In this document: positions 1 through 11,400 of the stretch, piece after piece
Position numbering within the stretch: the first letter of the stretch is position 1
How the letters are laid out: every line of letters starts with the position of its first letter
DNA from: Podospora pseudocomata
Taxonomy: Eukaryota > Ascomycota > Sordariomycetes > Sordariales > Podosporaceae
Assembly: GCF_035222375.1 (NCBI RefSeq)
Contig: NC_085888.1
Location: forward strand, 3,658,001-3,722,000
Length of the DNA: 64,000 bases
Direction: 5' to 3'
Made by a program: the position numbers and the translations under genes
The notes under the pieces: model-generated
The model's input: the letters and a program-made list of their open reading frames with translations, nothing else
What the model was told of the DNA's origin: nothing
Databases searched by the model: none

Positions 1-1540
1 TGGGGCTATAAAATGGACTCATGACGACACTTACGACTTGGTTCTTGCAGTAGAATACCCTGATTTCTTGTTCTTGTTTTTTTGGCTTGTATATAGAATC
101 AGCGAGCGAGCAAGCGAGCGTGTCTTTTATCACTTCTGGAAATATGACGATTCGCGATTTGTTTTGCTTCCTAGGTGTGTGGGTGCGTGGATGTGCGTTT
201 TGGCTAGCACAGCGATCCACGACAGAGGGCTGACAGGCTCCACGCAGTCGCCCATTCTTCTGCAGAGGTCGTCATGACCTGCATTGGCTGACCGTCCAAA
301 CATCCCCCAAGCACAGCAAAGGCGGAGCTGGTTCGCCACTACCGACTGCTGCGCTGGCGGCATAACTGCACAGAAGGACGGGGAAGTTGGATTGGAACAG
401 AGACTGGCGGCCCAAATCAACCCAATCGTTACCCGAACATCATCTTCACATCGATATCCTCGCCGGCCGGACCAAGAGCATGCGGCTGCGCCAACCCGGT
501 ACGGCAAAGACTGAATGTCGGCACACACGAGATAAAGCCTGAAGTGGGTCCTGCCAAGGCCCTGTTGCGTTACCTTTTTGATGGATCTGATGAACTGGCA
601 AAATCGTACCCCACTCTCGATGCTTTCCTTGGATGTTTGGAACGGGTCTAGCAGTCGGCAGCTGGTCCCCGCTTTGTAAGGAAAGTCAGAGCAAGCGAGT
701 TCATCGTCAGTTTCTCGAGGCGGAGGGGGAAGAGGGGCCCCCTCGAGGGAAAAAGGAGAAGTTGATGCTGGCCAGCCAGACCCACCCAGCCCCCCCGTCA
801 GCGCCTGGGGGCCGGGAGTTGGCGGGGTACCGGGTTGGTCGGTCAAAGTGGCGGAGGGATCCAATGGCGAGCGGTGTCAGACCGCCTGCGAGTTGCTGGG
901 ACTGGCTGCGGGGGCATTCCCCCGCTTTGCCGTGGCCGGGGCGGGAGGTGCAGCGGTGAACCAAGCAGCAGCAGCAGGAAATCGAAGAGGTGGAAGCTCG
1001 TACAAGCACAAAGGCCCGCGGAAGCATCCGCCCCATTCTCATCACAGTGCTCAGCAAGGACATAGTGCTGCCCGATGCGATGTGCCAGCTGTTCCCACTG
1101 GGCCTGTCGGTCCAATCACCTCGCCAGCCCCAGATCACTGCGATCCAATGCAACCAGGAATGTTTGCTGGCGCCGTCGCTCGCCCTCTCCGGAGTGGTTT
1201 GGCGGTGGACTTGGAAGCTGGAGGGCTGGAATGAAACATTTTCCACCCCCCATTTCCCGGGACTGCTTGACGTCTCCTGCTAATGCGTTGGACCGAATGA
1301 TATTGGCTCGAGCGAACCAATATCTGCTTCTCTGCATTCTTGTTTCCTCTGCTTTTTCTTCCTCCCACAAACTTTCACTCACTCTCTGCTCTGCCCCTCT
1401 GCGTTGACCACAGAAAGCACCCCAGCCCCCAAAGTAGAGCACTTGCTGGATCAAGGCGCTTACGACAGTACATACCCTCGCTCACCAACACCCCCCCAAA
1501 GTCTCGACCGACGTACCCATAGGTACACAAACAAGATAAA
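1..1540. other. Upstream region without a convincing gene
   Basis: This 1.5-kb stretch precedes the first gene. It has overlapping open frames on both strands but none has a recognisable domain or a plausible splice structure. The first bases contain a TATAAAA string (7-13) that belongs to no gene I can place. The part next to position 1541 is pyrimidine-rich (CTTTTTCTTCCTCCC, CTCACTCACTCTCTGC), as is common just upstream of fungal start codons, so the last few hundred bases are probably promoter and 5' leader of the next gene. Confidence 0.5.
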
Positions 1541-3827
1541 ATGCCTGCCGGCGAGATTGTCACCATCATCAACAATTCGGGCAAGGTGATCAGCACGGTA
1601 TGTCTTTGCTCTTTTGTTTCTTCCCCTGAGCACCTGGCCGGCAGCTGGAGAGGGGCACATCCCACCTGGCGCATCGCATTTTCTCGTGTCGCATTGCATC
1701 GCTTTGCATGACGGCTACTGACAGCCAGTTACACAACAGGGCAAGCAACTGGTCAACATCTTCAAGGACGCCCAGGCTGCCTACCGAGAACGCAAAGAAG
1801 CCGTCAAGGCCGAAAAAGCACAGCGCGCCGGCATTCGTCGCGCTCAGACCTTCGATGTCAATCTGACCCGCGGCGGTCCCTACTCGGAGGACTTCAACTA
1901 CACCCATGGCCCGGGAAAGGGAGGGTTCATCATCGAGGAGATTGACGACGAGAAAGAGAAGGAATATGAACGGCGGATGATTGGGGCGCCGCCCGGACGG
2001 CGGAGATCACACGAGGACGACGACGACGGCCGAAGCCATGCATCATCGAGGCTCACCACCCGCTCCAAGCGGACCTCGTACCGCCAACAGGCTCCGCCGG
2101 CCCCCGCAGGTCCAGTCTCTGCCGCGGCACCGAGGACGGTTGTTTCCCTGACAGAATCCGCGCTCAAGGCCCACTCCGAGATATCCGCCGCCGCACCCTC
2201 CAAGGCGCTGTCCAAAGCCCCGTCCGCCGCCCCCGGCCCGGGCGCCCTTGTTCACCGGTCCCGAACCGAGCCTGTCGTAAACACGGTCAAAAAGAAGAAG
2301 TCCATCGATATGGACCTTGCCTACGGCAGCATTCCTCCCGATCTTGCCCAGCGCCACGACCTCGCCCCCAAGAACGTGCCCATCTCCCGCTCCATCGGCC
2401 CGACCGCCATTACCATGACAGATCGAGAGACAGAAGTAGACCCGCAGGTAGATATTGACCCACAGGAGGCCGAAGCGCTTGGCTTGATGGACAAGATCGA
2501 GGAGTTCCTGCAAGAGGCCGACTGTGTGCACGCCTCGGCCACAAACATGATTGAGTCACTTCAGCAAAAGCCCGAAGCTGCTGCCGCCGTCGCTCTGTCC
2601 CTTGCCGAGCTCAGCGCCCTCGTGGGAAAGATGAGCCCAGCCTTCTTGGCTTTTTTGAAAGGAGGGTCCCCAGCCGTCTTTGCCTTGTTGGCTAGCCCGC
2701 AATTCTTGATTGGGGCGGGAGTGGCAGCGGGGATTACGGTGGTCATGTTTGGTGGGTGGAAGATTGTCAAGAAGATGACCGGCAACGCTCCGCCCGTGAA
2801 GGAGCAGCCCATTGCAATGAGGGCGCTGCCGATGGCGTCGGGTGCCCAGCAACATCAACAAAGGTTACAGGAACTCGAGGGCCAGGCCGAACAGCAAAGC
2901 GAGGCAAGTTATCAGGAACCATTGGTCGTGGATGACGTGCAGGAGCTGAGCTCGATCGAAATGTGGAGGAGGGGTATCGAGCCCGCTTTTGTCGAGGGAA
3001 CCACGGTGGCAGGTGATGATGCGGCTGAGATTGAGATGATGAGCAGGGAGGCCGAAAAATACGCCCGAGAGAACTTCCGCAGCAACAAGTACGACATCGA
3101 GGTCGAACCCTCAGACTCGGTTAGTCAGATCGGTTGGTCACCGTCAAAGAGTATGCGAACCTACAAGACGTACAAGTCCCGATCTAGCCGACATCACTCC
3201 ACATCGAAGAGGAACAGGGAGGATAGGATGACCGAGGTTTCGGTTGATGATGTCCCTGAGCGAAGGAGCTCAAGAAAGGACGACGGGGAGAGCGTGGCCG
3301 GCAGCGAAAGGAGCCACCGAGGCTCCAGGAAGACCAGAGATTCCAAAGACAGAGATGGGGCTGAGTCTGCCGTGAGTGACCGGAGCCACCGTAGCAGCAC
3401 CAGCAGGAGGGATCACCGGGAGAAGGAGAGGGATAGGGACCATTCCAGGCTGGAGGGGATCAACGAAAAGGACGAAGGGTCGAGTGTTGCCGGTAACGAG
3501 AGGAGTCACCGCAGCAAGCGTGAGAGGGAGAGGGAGAGAGAACATAAAAGTGAGAAGAAGAACGACAAGGATGACGATGGCAGTGTCGCCAGCTTCCGAA
3601 GTGCTCGAAGCACCAGAAGCCATCGTGAAAAAGAGAGAGACAGAGACGACAACAGTTCCAGTGTCTCGAGATCCTCGAAGCACATCAGCAGCAAGGTCAC
3701 CCCCGTCAAGGAGGAAGGTGCTGACGAGAAGGATGACAGAATTAAAAAGCCGAACATGTTGAAGCAATTGTTCAAAAAGCTGAAGGACAAGGAGGACCGG
3801 GACTCAGTTGTCTCCGTGATGGCCTGA
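1541..3827 (+). CDS. Conserved-type fungal protein of unknown function with one hydrophobic segment and an Arg/Ser/Glu-rich tail
   Basis: I do not recognise a named family. The model has two exons, 1541-1597 and 1740-3827, with a GTATGT donor and a CACAACAG acceptor, phase 0, giving about 714 residues. The 19-residue first exon is chosen because the second exon is open well upstream of its first internal ATG and joins it in frame. The N-terminal 100 residues are charged. Residues about 100-180 are Ala/Pro/Ser-rich. A strongly hydrophobic stretch near residues 320-360 (Phe/Leu/Ala, then Gly/Val/Ile/Met followed by KIVKK) looks like one or two membrane passes. Residues about 500-680 are low-complexity Arg/Ser/Glu/Asp (RSHR, REKERDRD). 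The C-terminus is a basic helix (MLKQLFKKLKDKE). The tail may mediate protein or RNA contacts, but that is only composition. Confidence 0.8.
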
Positions 3828-4433
3828 GCTGAACGATTTTCTTTCCGTCTCTTTTACCCGTTTTCTTTTGCTTTGTTTGCATCAGTTAAACCGCCTGCCT
3901 GCCTACGCATCCGTCGGTGGGAAATCTTTTTTTTTTGAGTCAAGGCTTGACATTACAAGCCGATACCATACCTTATGATACGACACATAGTTTGCATGGA
4001 TTACTACCACATAACAACCATCTTGCCTAGATCCAGGTACATAGAAATACTACCTTACTTTATTAGATTCGCATGCCGCGTCTCTTTCCTATCTATTACA
4101 TTCCCTTCAAACTAATCTGCGGTGTAGCGAAGAGTATTTTGTCTAACTGGATAGGTGCCTTTGTCATACGTTATCAAATAACCGGCCATATTACGGCCCA
4201 ACAGTACGTCGAGAGTTGGTGGTTAAAAGTAAGGCAGGTAATTAAGTATTTCGCGGTTATAAAAGGGATAGTATCAGCTATAGAGTATATTAAAGGATTT
4301 ATTAGTAATTTAAGGCTATTAGGATACAGCCTATCAGAATGCGGGCTATTTGTTAATAAATATATATATATATCTAAAAGGCTTTGCTGAAAGAGTGCTG
4401 TTGATGCCTGTTAAATATAGGCTTGAACAGGTA

Positions 4434-4842
4434 TGTTACAACTTGCACCGGGAGTGGATACAGACTGCAAGGCAGTACGCCAGAGGTGAATATGACAGGA
4501 TGATCGAAGGTTGTGACAAGCGTCTCAGACATGGGTTCACTGTCAACAACAGGTTGTTCTAACAAAGAGCTACTGAGAGTAGATTGTAGACAAATGAACT
4601 TGAATTGCTTGCATGAGGAATCAGATTCCTCGACATGGGGAGCGCCGGGCATTCCCCCCTATTTATGTAAAACTATCTACATATGTATCTGAAGTATCAC
4701 ATGGTCAACAAATCATGGCCACCGCCAACAGACCATGGCCACCGCTAACAGACCATGGCCTCCTTGCTAGTAAGACTCCTTTCTTTCTGACAGGTACCAC
4801 CCAGTGGTTCCTGTACAGGGGTATTACGCTTGGGGCGTAACA
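4434..4842 (+). mobile_element. LTR-like fossil followed by a primer-binding-site-like sequence
   Basis: A 409-bp segment begins TGTTAC and ends GTAACA, a perfect 6-bp terminal inversion with the TG...CA ends typical of long terminal repeats. Directly after it comes AAGGTATCAGCGC, which resembles the initiator-tRNA primer binding site of Ty3/gypsy elements (TGGTATCAGAGC). Inside there is a 20-bp unit (CATGGCCACCGCYAACAGAC) twice in tandem plus a partial third copy from 4714. No intact reading frame follows, so this is an old, broken remnant. Family assignment to Ty3/gypsy is tentative. Confidence 0.45.
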
Positions 4843-5095
4843 AGGTATCAGCGCAGTATACTGAGAGCGAAAAAGACTTTAACTGCAGTATTCGACAGGA
4901 GTGGAGGCACTAAAGGAAGATAGATTGCAGAGACGGCGCCCTACAATATATAGAAGGTATTCACTATTGTGTAGGCTTGTAAAGCACAGAAAACATATAG
5001 TAAACCTATATATTAATGAAACTTATAGACTAAGAAATACCATATTGAATAGCGTCTAAGGTAAAGGTTTTATACAAGCCTTCGGTTTATCGATC

Positions 5096-5303
5096 TGTGA
5101 CGAACTCCTATCTAGAACCTCTGAAAGGGATACTAGTCGAAGGCACTTCTGAACAATCCTGGTTCGGTACAGCTAAACAGTATACAACAGTGTACAACAA
5201 ATGGCTTGTCTCAATCACAACAGTCTAGATACCAACTGTGACTTGAATTGCATACTGCGGAACTGTCCATCTATACCAGCCAGATCCCCCGTATATATAG
5301 ACC
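5096..5303 (+). repeat. Diverged direct repeat, copy 1 (LTR-like)
   Basis: Starts TGTGACGAACTCC and runs to GTATATATAGACC. It is clearly the same sequence as 5367-5566, with many transition-type differences by eye (C/T and G/A exchanges), as expected from repeat-induced mutation. It stops being similar at about 5303, so this copy is partial. It is probably a fragment of an LTR element; an old fossil. Confidence 0.55.
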
Positions 5304-5366
5304 AGTGGATCACCTGTCTCACCATGCCAAGCGTGATTCTGGATCACTTCTCCCAGCGTTGGATCG

Positions 5367-5738
5367 TGTGACGAACCCCTATCCAGAACCTCTGAAAGGG
5401 AAACTGGTTGAAGGCACTTCTGAACAATCCTGGTTCGGTACAGCTGAACAGTGTACAACAATGGCTCGTCTCAATCACAATAGTCTGAATACCAACGATT
5501 GTGACTTGTATTGCATACTGCGGAACTGTCTATCTACACCAGCCAGTTCCTCCGTATATATAGACCTTAACCCTCAGGTACCTCCGTACCTAGATCTATC
5601 TTCTAATCCCTAGATCCATGGATCTATCTCTCAAATCCTAGATCCCCTGGCCCGTGTTATTCCCTGCTCCACGGGCCCCACTTATCCGTCGCTCGTTCTC
5701 ACTGGCCCGAGCGACCCCGCTTCTTCTGAACCGTGACA
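5367..5738 (+). repeat. Diverged direct repeat, copy 2, possibly a solo LTR
   Basis: Starts TGTGACGAACCCC. Its first 200 bases match copy 1 (5096-5303). The most plausible right end is ACCGTGACA at 5738, which gives TG...CA ends and a length of about 372 bp, in the range of fungal LTRs. No coding remnant is attached. The right end is a guess, because copy 1 is not long enough to confirm it. Confidence 0.45.
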
Positions 5739-6057
5739 TATCTAAGTAGGCCTAGTAGTGGTAAAAAGCCTGATATTCCTGGCCACGCTCAGTGAAAAAT
5801 CGTAAAATGGACTTAGACTTGCTAACGCTATTGGATTTAGTAGGTTCTGATTGGCCAGCTCAGGGGGGTGTGGGCCTGTAGGGCAAAGGGCACATCCAAC
5901 AGCAAGCTGGTCTGAGCTCTGAGACTACTCGATGCACCATGGGCTTGTTACGCATGCGACATTCTGGACCGCGTTTATAGAAGACCGCGTGTCCTCAAAT
6001 GCATAAGGTAGCGGTGAACAGTCGACCGGTCAGTGCAGACATTCCTTATGTACCTCC

Positions 6058-8034
6058 TTACACCAAACTTGCAACGATCTCCTCCCCTTGATCATCCCAC
6101 TGCCCCTGTCTAGAGCCCGCTAGTCCAATTCTCTCATACAGACCCAACGTCTTGTCAACACAACGCAGCACAAGCCCAATCTCCTCCAGCGGTCTGTTCG
6201 ACGGATTACTCCCCTCGACATGATTTGTCCCAAGATGCAGCCACCATACCGTTTCCCCATCGGAAATGACAATGCTGTCCCCGCTTTCAGAAGGGGGAGG
6301 GTAGTCTGAGGCAAAATTGAACGTTCCAGACGTGGCTCCAAAGCTAGCCTCGAACCAAGCGTTGTAGAACTTCTTTCTGTCGCGTGCCACGGCAGGGTCT
6401 TTGCTGTTTGTTGATATGCCCTTGAGTGCTTTCCCTTTGAGGGTGATACAATGTCGCGTCGATTTTAGATCAAGCGCCGCTGAAGTCATCGTGGAGGGGA
6501 CTGCAAACGCAGGTGGTGGGATAATGTCTAGAACTTCAGTTGTTGCACTATCCACCCAGTGAAGTGGCCACATGCAGATCGCGTCTGCGACGGTTGTCCA
6601 AGACCATGTCGGCCCTGGGAGTCGCGGTTCTGCAGTAGTGCCTGGTCTGACTGGACCGGCCACCACTACCGCTGTTACTTCCCAGGCCAAGTCCCCCACA
6701 AGAGAATCTGACCAAAGTCCAGAGAGGTAAACGGAATTTTTGGGACGCGTGAGTGTCATGTGCTCCTTTGCCAGGCCTAGTATAGCTGGGCCACGGTCGG
6801 TGGAAAACGTCAGTTGTTGCTGAGTGTACCAGTATATCATCCTTCGCCACATGTCGTGATGGGCTGAGGTTGGAAAATTTGGGGTCAGTGCAGAGGTGGG
6901 ATTGCGACTCCGGGAAGACTTCAAATGCGGCAGGGTGGCGTAAATAGTGTTTGGGTCACACTCACACCACGCCTTCTCCATGCACTCCCAGTTGAGCTCG
7001 TCGTATCCAAAGTGGAGGATCCGCCTCGAGAGAAGCCGTTCCTGGAAGACCCAGGCGCGTTGAAGTAGGGGATAATGAGCCGATGAAGAGACATGAGGGC
7101 CCTCGGCACGGACTGCGACAGTGATGCTTGGATCTCCGTCTACCGTGACGCTATGCTGAAAGTCAGGAAATAGGGTGTCCGTGCACCCCTCATTGCAGCG
7201 CGTGGCAGATATGGTGAGAAGAGCGTCGCTGTAGATGGAACACATTTCTGGTGCTTGTTTTGACCAGTCATCGTGGTCATCCTGGATGATGCAGAGGCTA
7301 TCAATCCAGAGGTATCGAGTTCCAAGCTCACGGGTGACAGTGATGGCGTCTCGAAAGGCTTGAGGAACGTGCTTCCATGGGATCGTCTGCTTCCAATTAC
7401 CGATCGTTCCCTTGGTAGTGGTGAGAGGCTGTGTCTGTCCCCAACGATGGCTCAGGGCAATGTACCTCCCTTTTGCCCCCTCTGGCGTCTCATATAGACG
7501 CAACTGTCCATGTCCATCCGGCGGTGAAACGTCGAGAACCCTTTTTGGCAACTTTGTCGTATCTTCATCGACCCCTTCTGAATAGGAGTTGCAGTCAGAG
7601 TGATTGTCACGACATGCTGTCAACCAGGATGTGGCAATGGTAACTTTTCCATCAAGGCTAAGATCCCGTTTGTTCTGGGGTAACGGCGGCAGTGGCCAGT
7701 CACAAAAGCTGCCATCATCCGGCTTGAATAGCTTGATGATGTTTTGGTAGACGATGCTCAAATGGAATGCACCAGTGAATGTGCATTGGCCATTTTCACC
7801 CCAAACCTTGGCTGGCTGGCACAAAAAAGAGACATAAAAAGGTTGCGGAGGAAAGCAACTTGCTGCCTTCAAAAACACTCGACAAGTCCTGCATCCTGAC
7901 TCTCCAGCAGTGACCATGTCATCCCAGGCAGCGTCATGTTGCCACCCAGGATGGCTCACACTCCACGACTCTGGAGAGCGTAATAGATCGACGAATCCAT
8001 CACAGATCCCGCCGGGGCATTGGGACGCTGCCAT
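6058..8034 (-). CDS. Heterokaryon-incompatibility (HET) domain protein
   Basis: Single exon, 658 residues, ATG to TAA. The HET domain (PF06985) starts near residue 190 with the hallmark YIALSHRWG, continues through RYLWIDSLCIIQDDHDDW, and closes with the MCSIYSDALLTISA block near residue 280. These are the three conserved HET blocks in the right order and spacing. The first 150 residues include a Cys-containing segment (residues about 45-60, GESGCRTCRVF) often seen at the N-terminus of such proteins. The C-terminal 300 residues hold no further domain I can name. HET proteins trigger vegetative incompatibility or cell death when partner alleles differ. The partner and specificity cannot be read from sequence. 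It sits next to the repeat island, a usual setting for this fast-evolving family. No NACHT or NB-ARC domain is present. Confidence 0.93.
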   Translation of the reverse strand: MAASQCPGGICDGFVDLLRSPESWSVSHPGWQHDAAWDDMVTAGESGCRTCRVFLKAASCFPPQPFYVSFLCQPAKVWGENGQCTFTGAFHLSIVYQNIIKLFKPDDGSFCDWPLPPLPQNKRDLSLDGKVTIATSWLTACRDNHSDCNSYSEGVDEDTTKLPKRVLDVSPPDGHGQLRLYETPEGAKGRYIALSHRWGQTQPLTTTKGTIGNWKQTIPWKHVPQAFRDAITVTRELGTRYLWIDSLCIIQDDHDDWSKQAPEMCSIYSDALLTISATRCNEGCTDTLFPDFQHSVTVDGDPSITVAVRAEGPHVSSSAHYPLLQRAWVFQERLLSRRILHFGYDELNWECMEKAWCECDPNTIYATLPHLKSSRSRNPTSALTPNFPTSAHHDMWRRMIYWYTQQQLTFSTDRGPAILGLAKEHMTLTRPKNSVYLSGLWSDSLVGDLAWEVTAVVVAGPVRPGTTAEPRLPGPTWSWTTVADAICMWPLHWVDSATTEVLDIIPPPAFAVPSTMTSAALDLKSTRHCITLKGKALKGISTNSKDPAVARDRKKFYNAWFEASFGATSGTFNFASDYPPPSESGDSIVISDGETVWWLHLGTNHVEGSNPSNRPLEEIGLVLRCVDKTLGLYERIGLAGSRQGQWDDQGEEIVASLV

Positions 8035-8418
8035 GTGACGGATCGGGGTGAAAACAGGTATAGAAAGGAGGCCGCAGTGGAATTTTCAAGAATGCACGAG
8101 CAGTCATCAAACATATAGATTCTTCACTGACCGCAGTGCGGCTGAGGGGTTGCATAAGTTGCTGCCCTGGCTCTTGGCAACGCCTGACAAGAAATGTGGG
8201 GCAGACTCAGGGGCTTACTCGGGGGCTGGTGTGGGGCTATATCTCCTGGCTTAACCCTAAGCCTTTCACACGCAGTGGTACCCTGATAAATACAGACAAA
8301 CAAAACGTCAAAGGATGGCCATTACAGATACAATAACCATCCGGAAATTCCATTTTCAGATCTCATTGGTAGCAACACCTTCGAACCAAATGTAGAAATA
8401 TCACACAGCAATCCCTCC
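8035..8418. other. Intergenic gap between HET gene start and NRPS 3' end
   Basis: This 384-bp spacer holds the promoter of the HET gene (reading leftward) and the 3' untranslated region of the NRPS. I see no gene, terminator hairpin or repeat in it. Confidence 0.5.
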
Positions 8419-11400
8419 TCAGTTCCGGACCAAGCCCTTTAATATCTCAACAATCTCATCCACCGCAGTACTGGCCCCCTTTGGCCCAACCTTTTCTCCT
8501 GGTCCAAAGACACCGATCATCATCATCTCTCCTGTGACAGAAACCTCGACATCGATCGCAGCCTGTTCGCGAATCAGTTGCCATGTGATGAATTCGAACA
8601 CAGAAAAAGGACTTACCGGATATGATCCTCTTGCTGGATTCGCACCTATATCTTCCATCCCATCTCCACCACGTCTTTTGACCGTCCTTTGTCCTACCAA
8701 TGGACTCGCAATCAACTTGACTTTTCCTTTGGGCGACGACACGGCATTGCCATCAGAAGGGTTGGAAATAAAATTAACAAACGAATCCACAATGACCCCC
8801 GTCCAGTCCTCGACCTCCCACAGCCCAACAGTGGCATTGGCACCTGAGGATACGGCATGGATATCATCTTGTATTCTGCTTGCAATATCAAACAGATCGG
8901 CATCGTCGTTTGCAAAGTTAACCCTCAGCGGGACCAATCGAAGCGTAGGATACGGCGGATACAAAAACTCATCTTCTTCCGACTGATTGGCAAGGTAGAT
9001 CCCGAACACCACGTCTTTCTTCTCAACTTTTGACGAAAGGAACTTTGCATAAGAGGCCAAAAAGAGTGATTGGAGACTGATTCCTCTGGACATGCAAAGC
9101 TGTACAAGCGGTTTGACATCTTGGATTGCCTCGTGTTTGACAAAACTTGTCCATGACTGTGGCTCTGCCGGCTGGTTGGACCGGGTAGCGGATATGTTGG
9201 GGATATCATGAAGCCTCCGACGCCTTGGGGAGCTTGACTGAGACTGCTGGGCTGTTTTTGGCTCAAGCGTGAGCGATGACGCTTTCGCACCAGTCAAATA
9301 TTCCTTCCAGAATTGCATCTTGACTGTCTTGCTTTTGGGAGAGTACTCCACCCCAAGAGCCTTTTCCCATGCCGTCGTGGCAACTTGAGGCTTCCTCTCT
9401 ACCCCTGACAGATGTGCACAAAACCTGACGAGAATGGCGGGAAGGCTGACTGCATCATACATGGCATGATGAATCCGAAACACAAGTGCCCATTTCTTGC
9501 CGTGTCGCTTGATCTCAAGACCTGCAAATGGCTGCCGCTTATGTTGCTCAGGGGCGAAACTCGTCCAAGCAGTCTGGTCGGGCGACAGCTTCTCTTTTAA
9601 CTTTGCAAACCAACTTCTAGTCTTGGGCCGTGGCGGTGTCATATCAGCGTAGTTATTCTCAATAACAACCTGCAGTACCGGAACGTCTCGAGTCCTCGTA
9701 GGAAGGAAGAGAGTTCTCAGAATCGGGGTTTCCGCCCTGAGGGTGTTCCAGGCCACAATGATTGACTTGAGATCGACAGCTCCATCCAACTCGTATCGGA
9801 ATTCAGGATAGAAAATGGCACCTTGTGTGTTCTGCCAGACGGAAAGCATGTGTACTTGCATCGACGTGGCCGGAAGGACCGTCTCAACGGTGGATTCCTG
9901 CACTCCAGCTGCCGAAAGGAGGCCAGGAACGCCAAGACCATCAATAACAGAAGACTCTTCCACAGTGTCAATCCCCCTCATTGCAACTGGTGATGGGTGG
10001 TTTTGTAGGAGAGTGGCCATCTCAGAGATGGACTTTGCTCTGAGCAAGTCTCGGAACCGAATCTTGATACCCTGCTTTTGGAGAGCGGAACTAGCCTTGA
10101 CTGCACTGACCGAATCAAGCCCAAGGTGGTAGATGCTGTGACTTTTCAAGATGCTCTCCGTCGGTATTCCCGACACTTCTGCGAGAACATTTCGAATTCT
10201 TGATTCTGTTGAACTCCACGCGGAAACTTTGTCGTTTTCCACAATTCCATCCTCCTGTGGCTTTGTGTGGTTTTGATGGTCAAGTTCAGCTGGTGGAAGT
10301 CCACAAATGGAAACCTTCTGATCCGCAAAGAGTAGGACACTCTCCTCCGCCGAGGTAATGATATGCTGAAGGACTGCATCCAGTTGATTGACAATCTCCT
10401 TGGCGTCCTGGCGCGTGAGGCAAGTTCCATCGCAGGCTGCCCTCCACACGAGCCCAGGGCCAGACATCTCCATCTCCACGCAGACCGGATACTCAACAGC
10501 CGACTCCCCACCTATTGATGTCCATAGAGTACCACCGTCCGCTGTCGAATAGTCAAAAGGAAGATGCTGCTGAATGAACAAAGAGTTGAACAGTGGTCCG
10601 TTGGATCTGGCAAGCTTCTGTGCTTGACGGAGCCCAAAATGCTGAAATGGACGAATGCCGATCATGTTATCCTGCATATACCGTAACCACGACGACACTG
10701 TGCCGTGTAGCACACTCCTGATCGCGACCGTGTTCATGGTTGGGAACATGACCTTTTCCAACTCTTCGCTGTCGCGGCCTGAGAGAACTACACCAAATGT
10801 GACATCAAGCGACCCCGTCCGAGATGCCAGTAGAGCCGCCCAGCAGGCTTGCCCAAGGACTTGGAGGGTAATACCAATGGACTTGCAGAACTGTGTGATC
10901 TTAGATCTTGTGGATGCAGATGCATACTCGACTCGATGTATACCCTGCTGATGGGGCAAGGGCTTCAGTGGGAATATAGTAGACGAGGCACCCTCCAGAA
11001 AGCCGGACCAAAATTTCGAGGCGTCTGGCTGGTTTGAAAGCAACAGTTGATCAACCAAAGTGCTGTGATCAATTTTCGTCGATACTCCTGAGACCCCCTG
11101 ATAGGCCGCACGAACATCCTGGTGAAGCAGTCCCAAAGACCAGCCGTCATAAAGCGCATGGGAGATGGAAATAATGGCAAATACTTCGTCCGAATTGTTG
11201 ATGGTGGCAAAGGTAATCTGTAAGAGTTCTTTCTGGCCAGCACCGCCAACAGCTCGTAGACGGGCAGCTTCACAGAGCCCCCCAAGCTTATCGACACTCG
11301 TCAAGTTCGCCTCAAAGATGAGATTACCCTGGAATTCAGGCTTTGTGACTTGGCAGTATGCAAAGTCAAACTGTGTCGCTTCAACGGGCACGAAGACTGT

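Larger units (their letters stand above)
3828..6057. other. TA-rich island of decayed repeats between two genes
   Basis: Composition changes sharply here. Between about 4030 and 5640 the DNA is rich in TA dinucleotides (for example the ATATATATAT run near 4360-4376) and poor in long open frames, unlike the GC-balanced neighbours. That is what repeat-induced point mutation leaves behind in Sordariomycete repeats. The island holds the LTR-like and direct-repeat copies listed separately. The last 300 bases before 6058 return to ordinary composition and are the 3' flank of the minus-strand HET gene. No gene is visible. Confidence 0.6.

Noticed and set aside
130-1246. Long minus-strand open frames (about 180-245 codons) in the first 1.3 kb
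   Set aside because: Pro/Gly/Ser-biased composition of a GC-rich promoter region, several frames open at once, no domain and no splice support.
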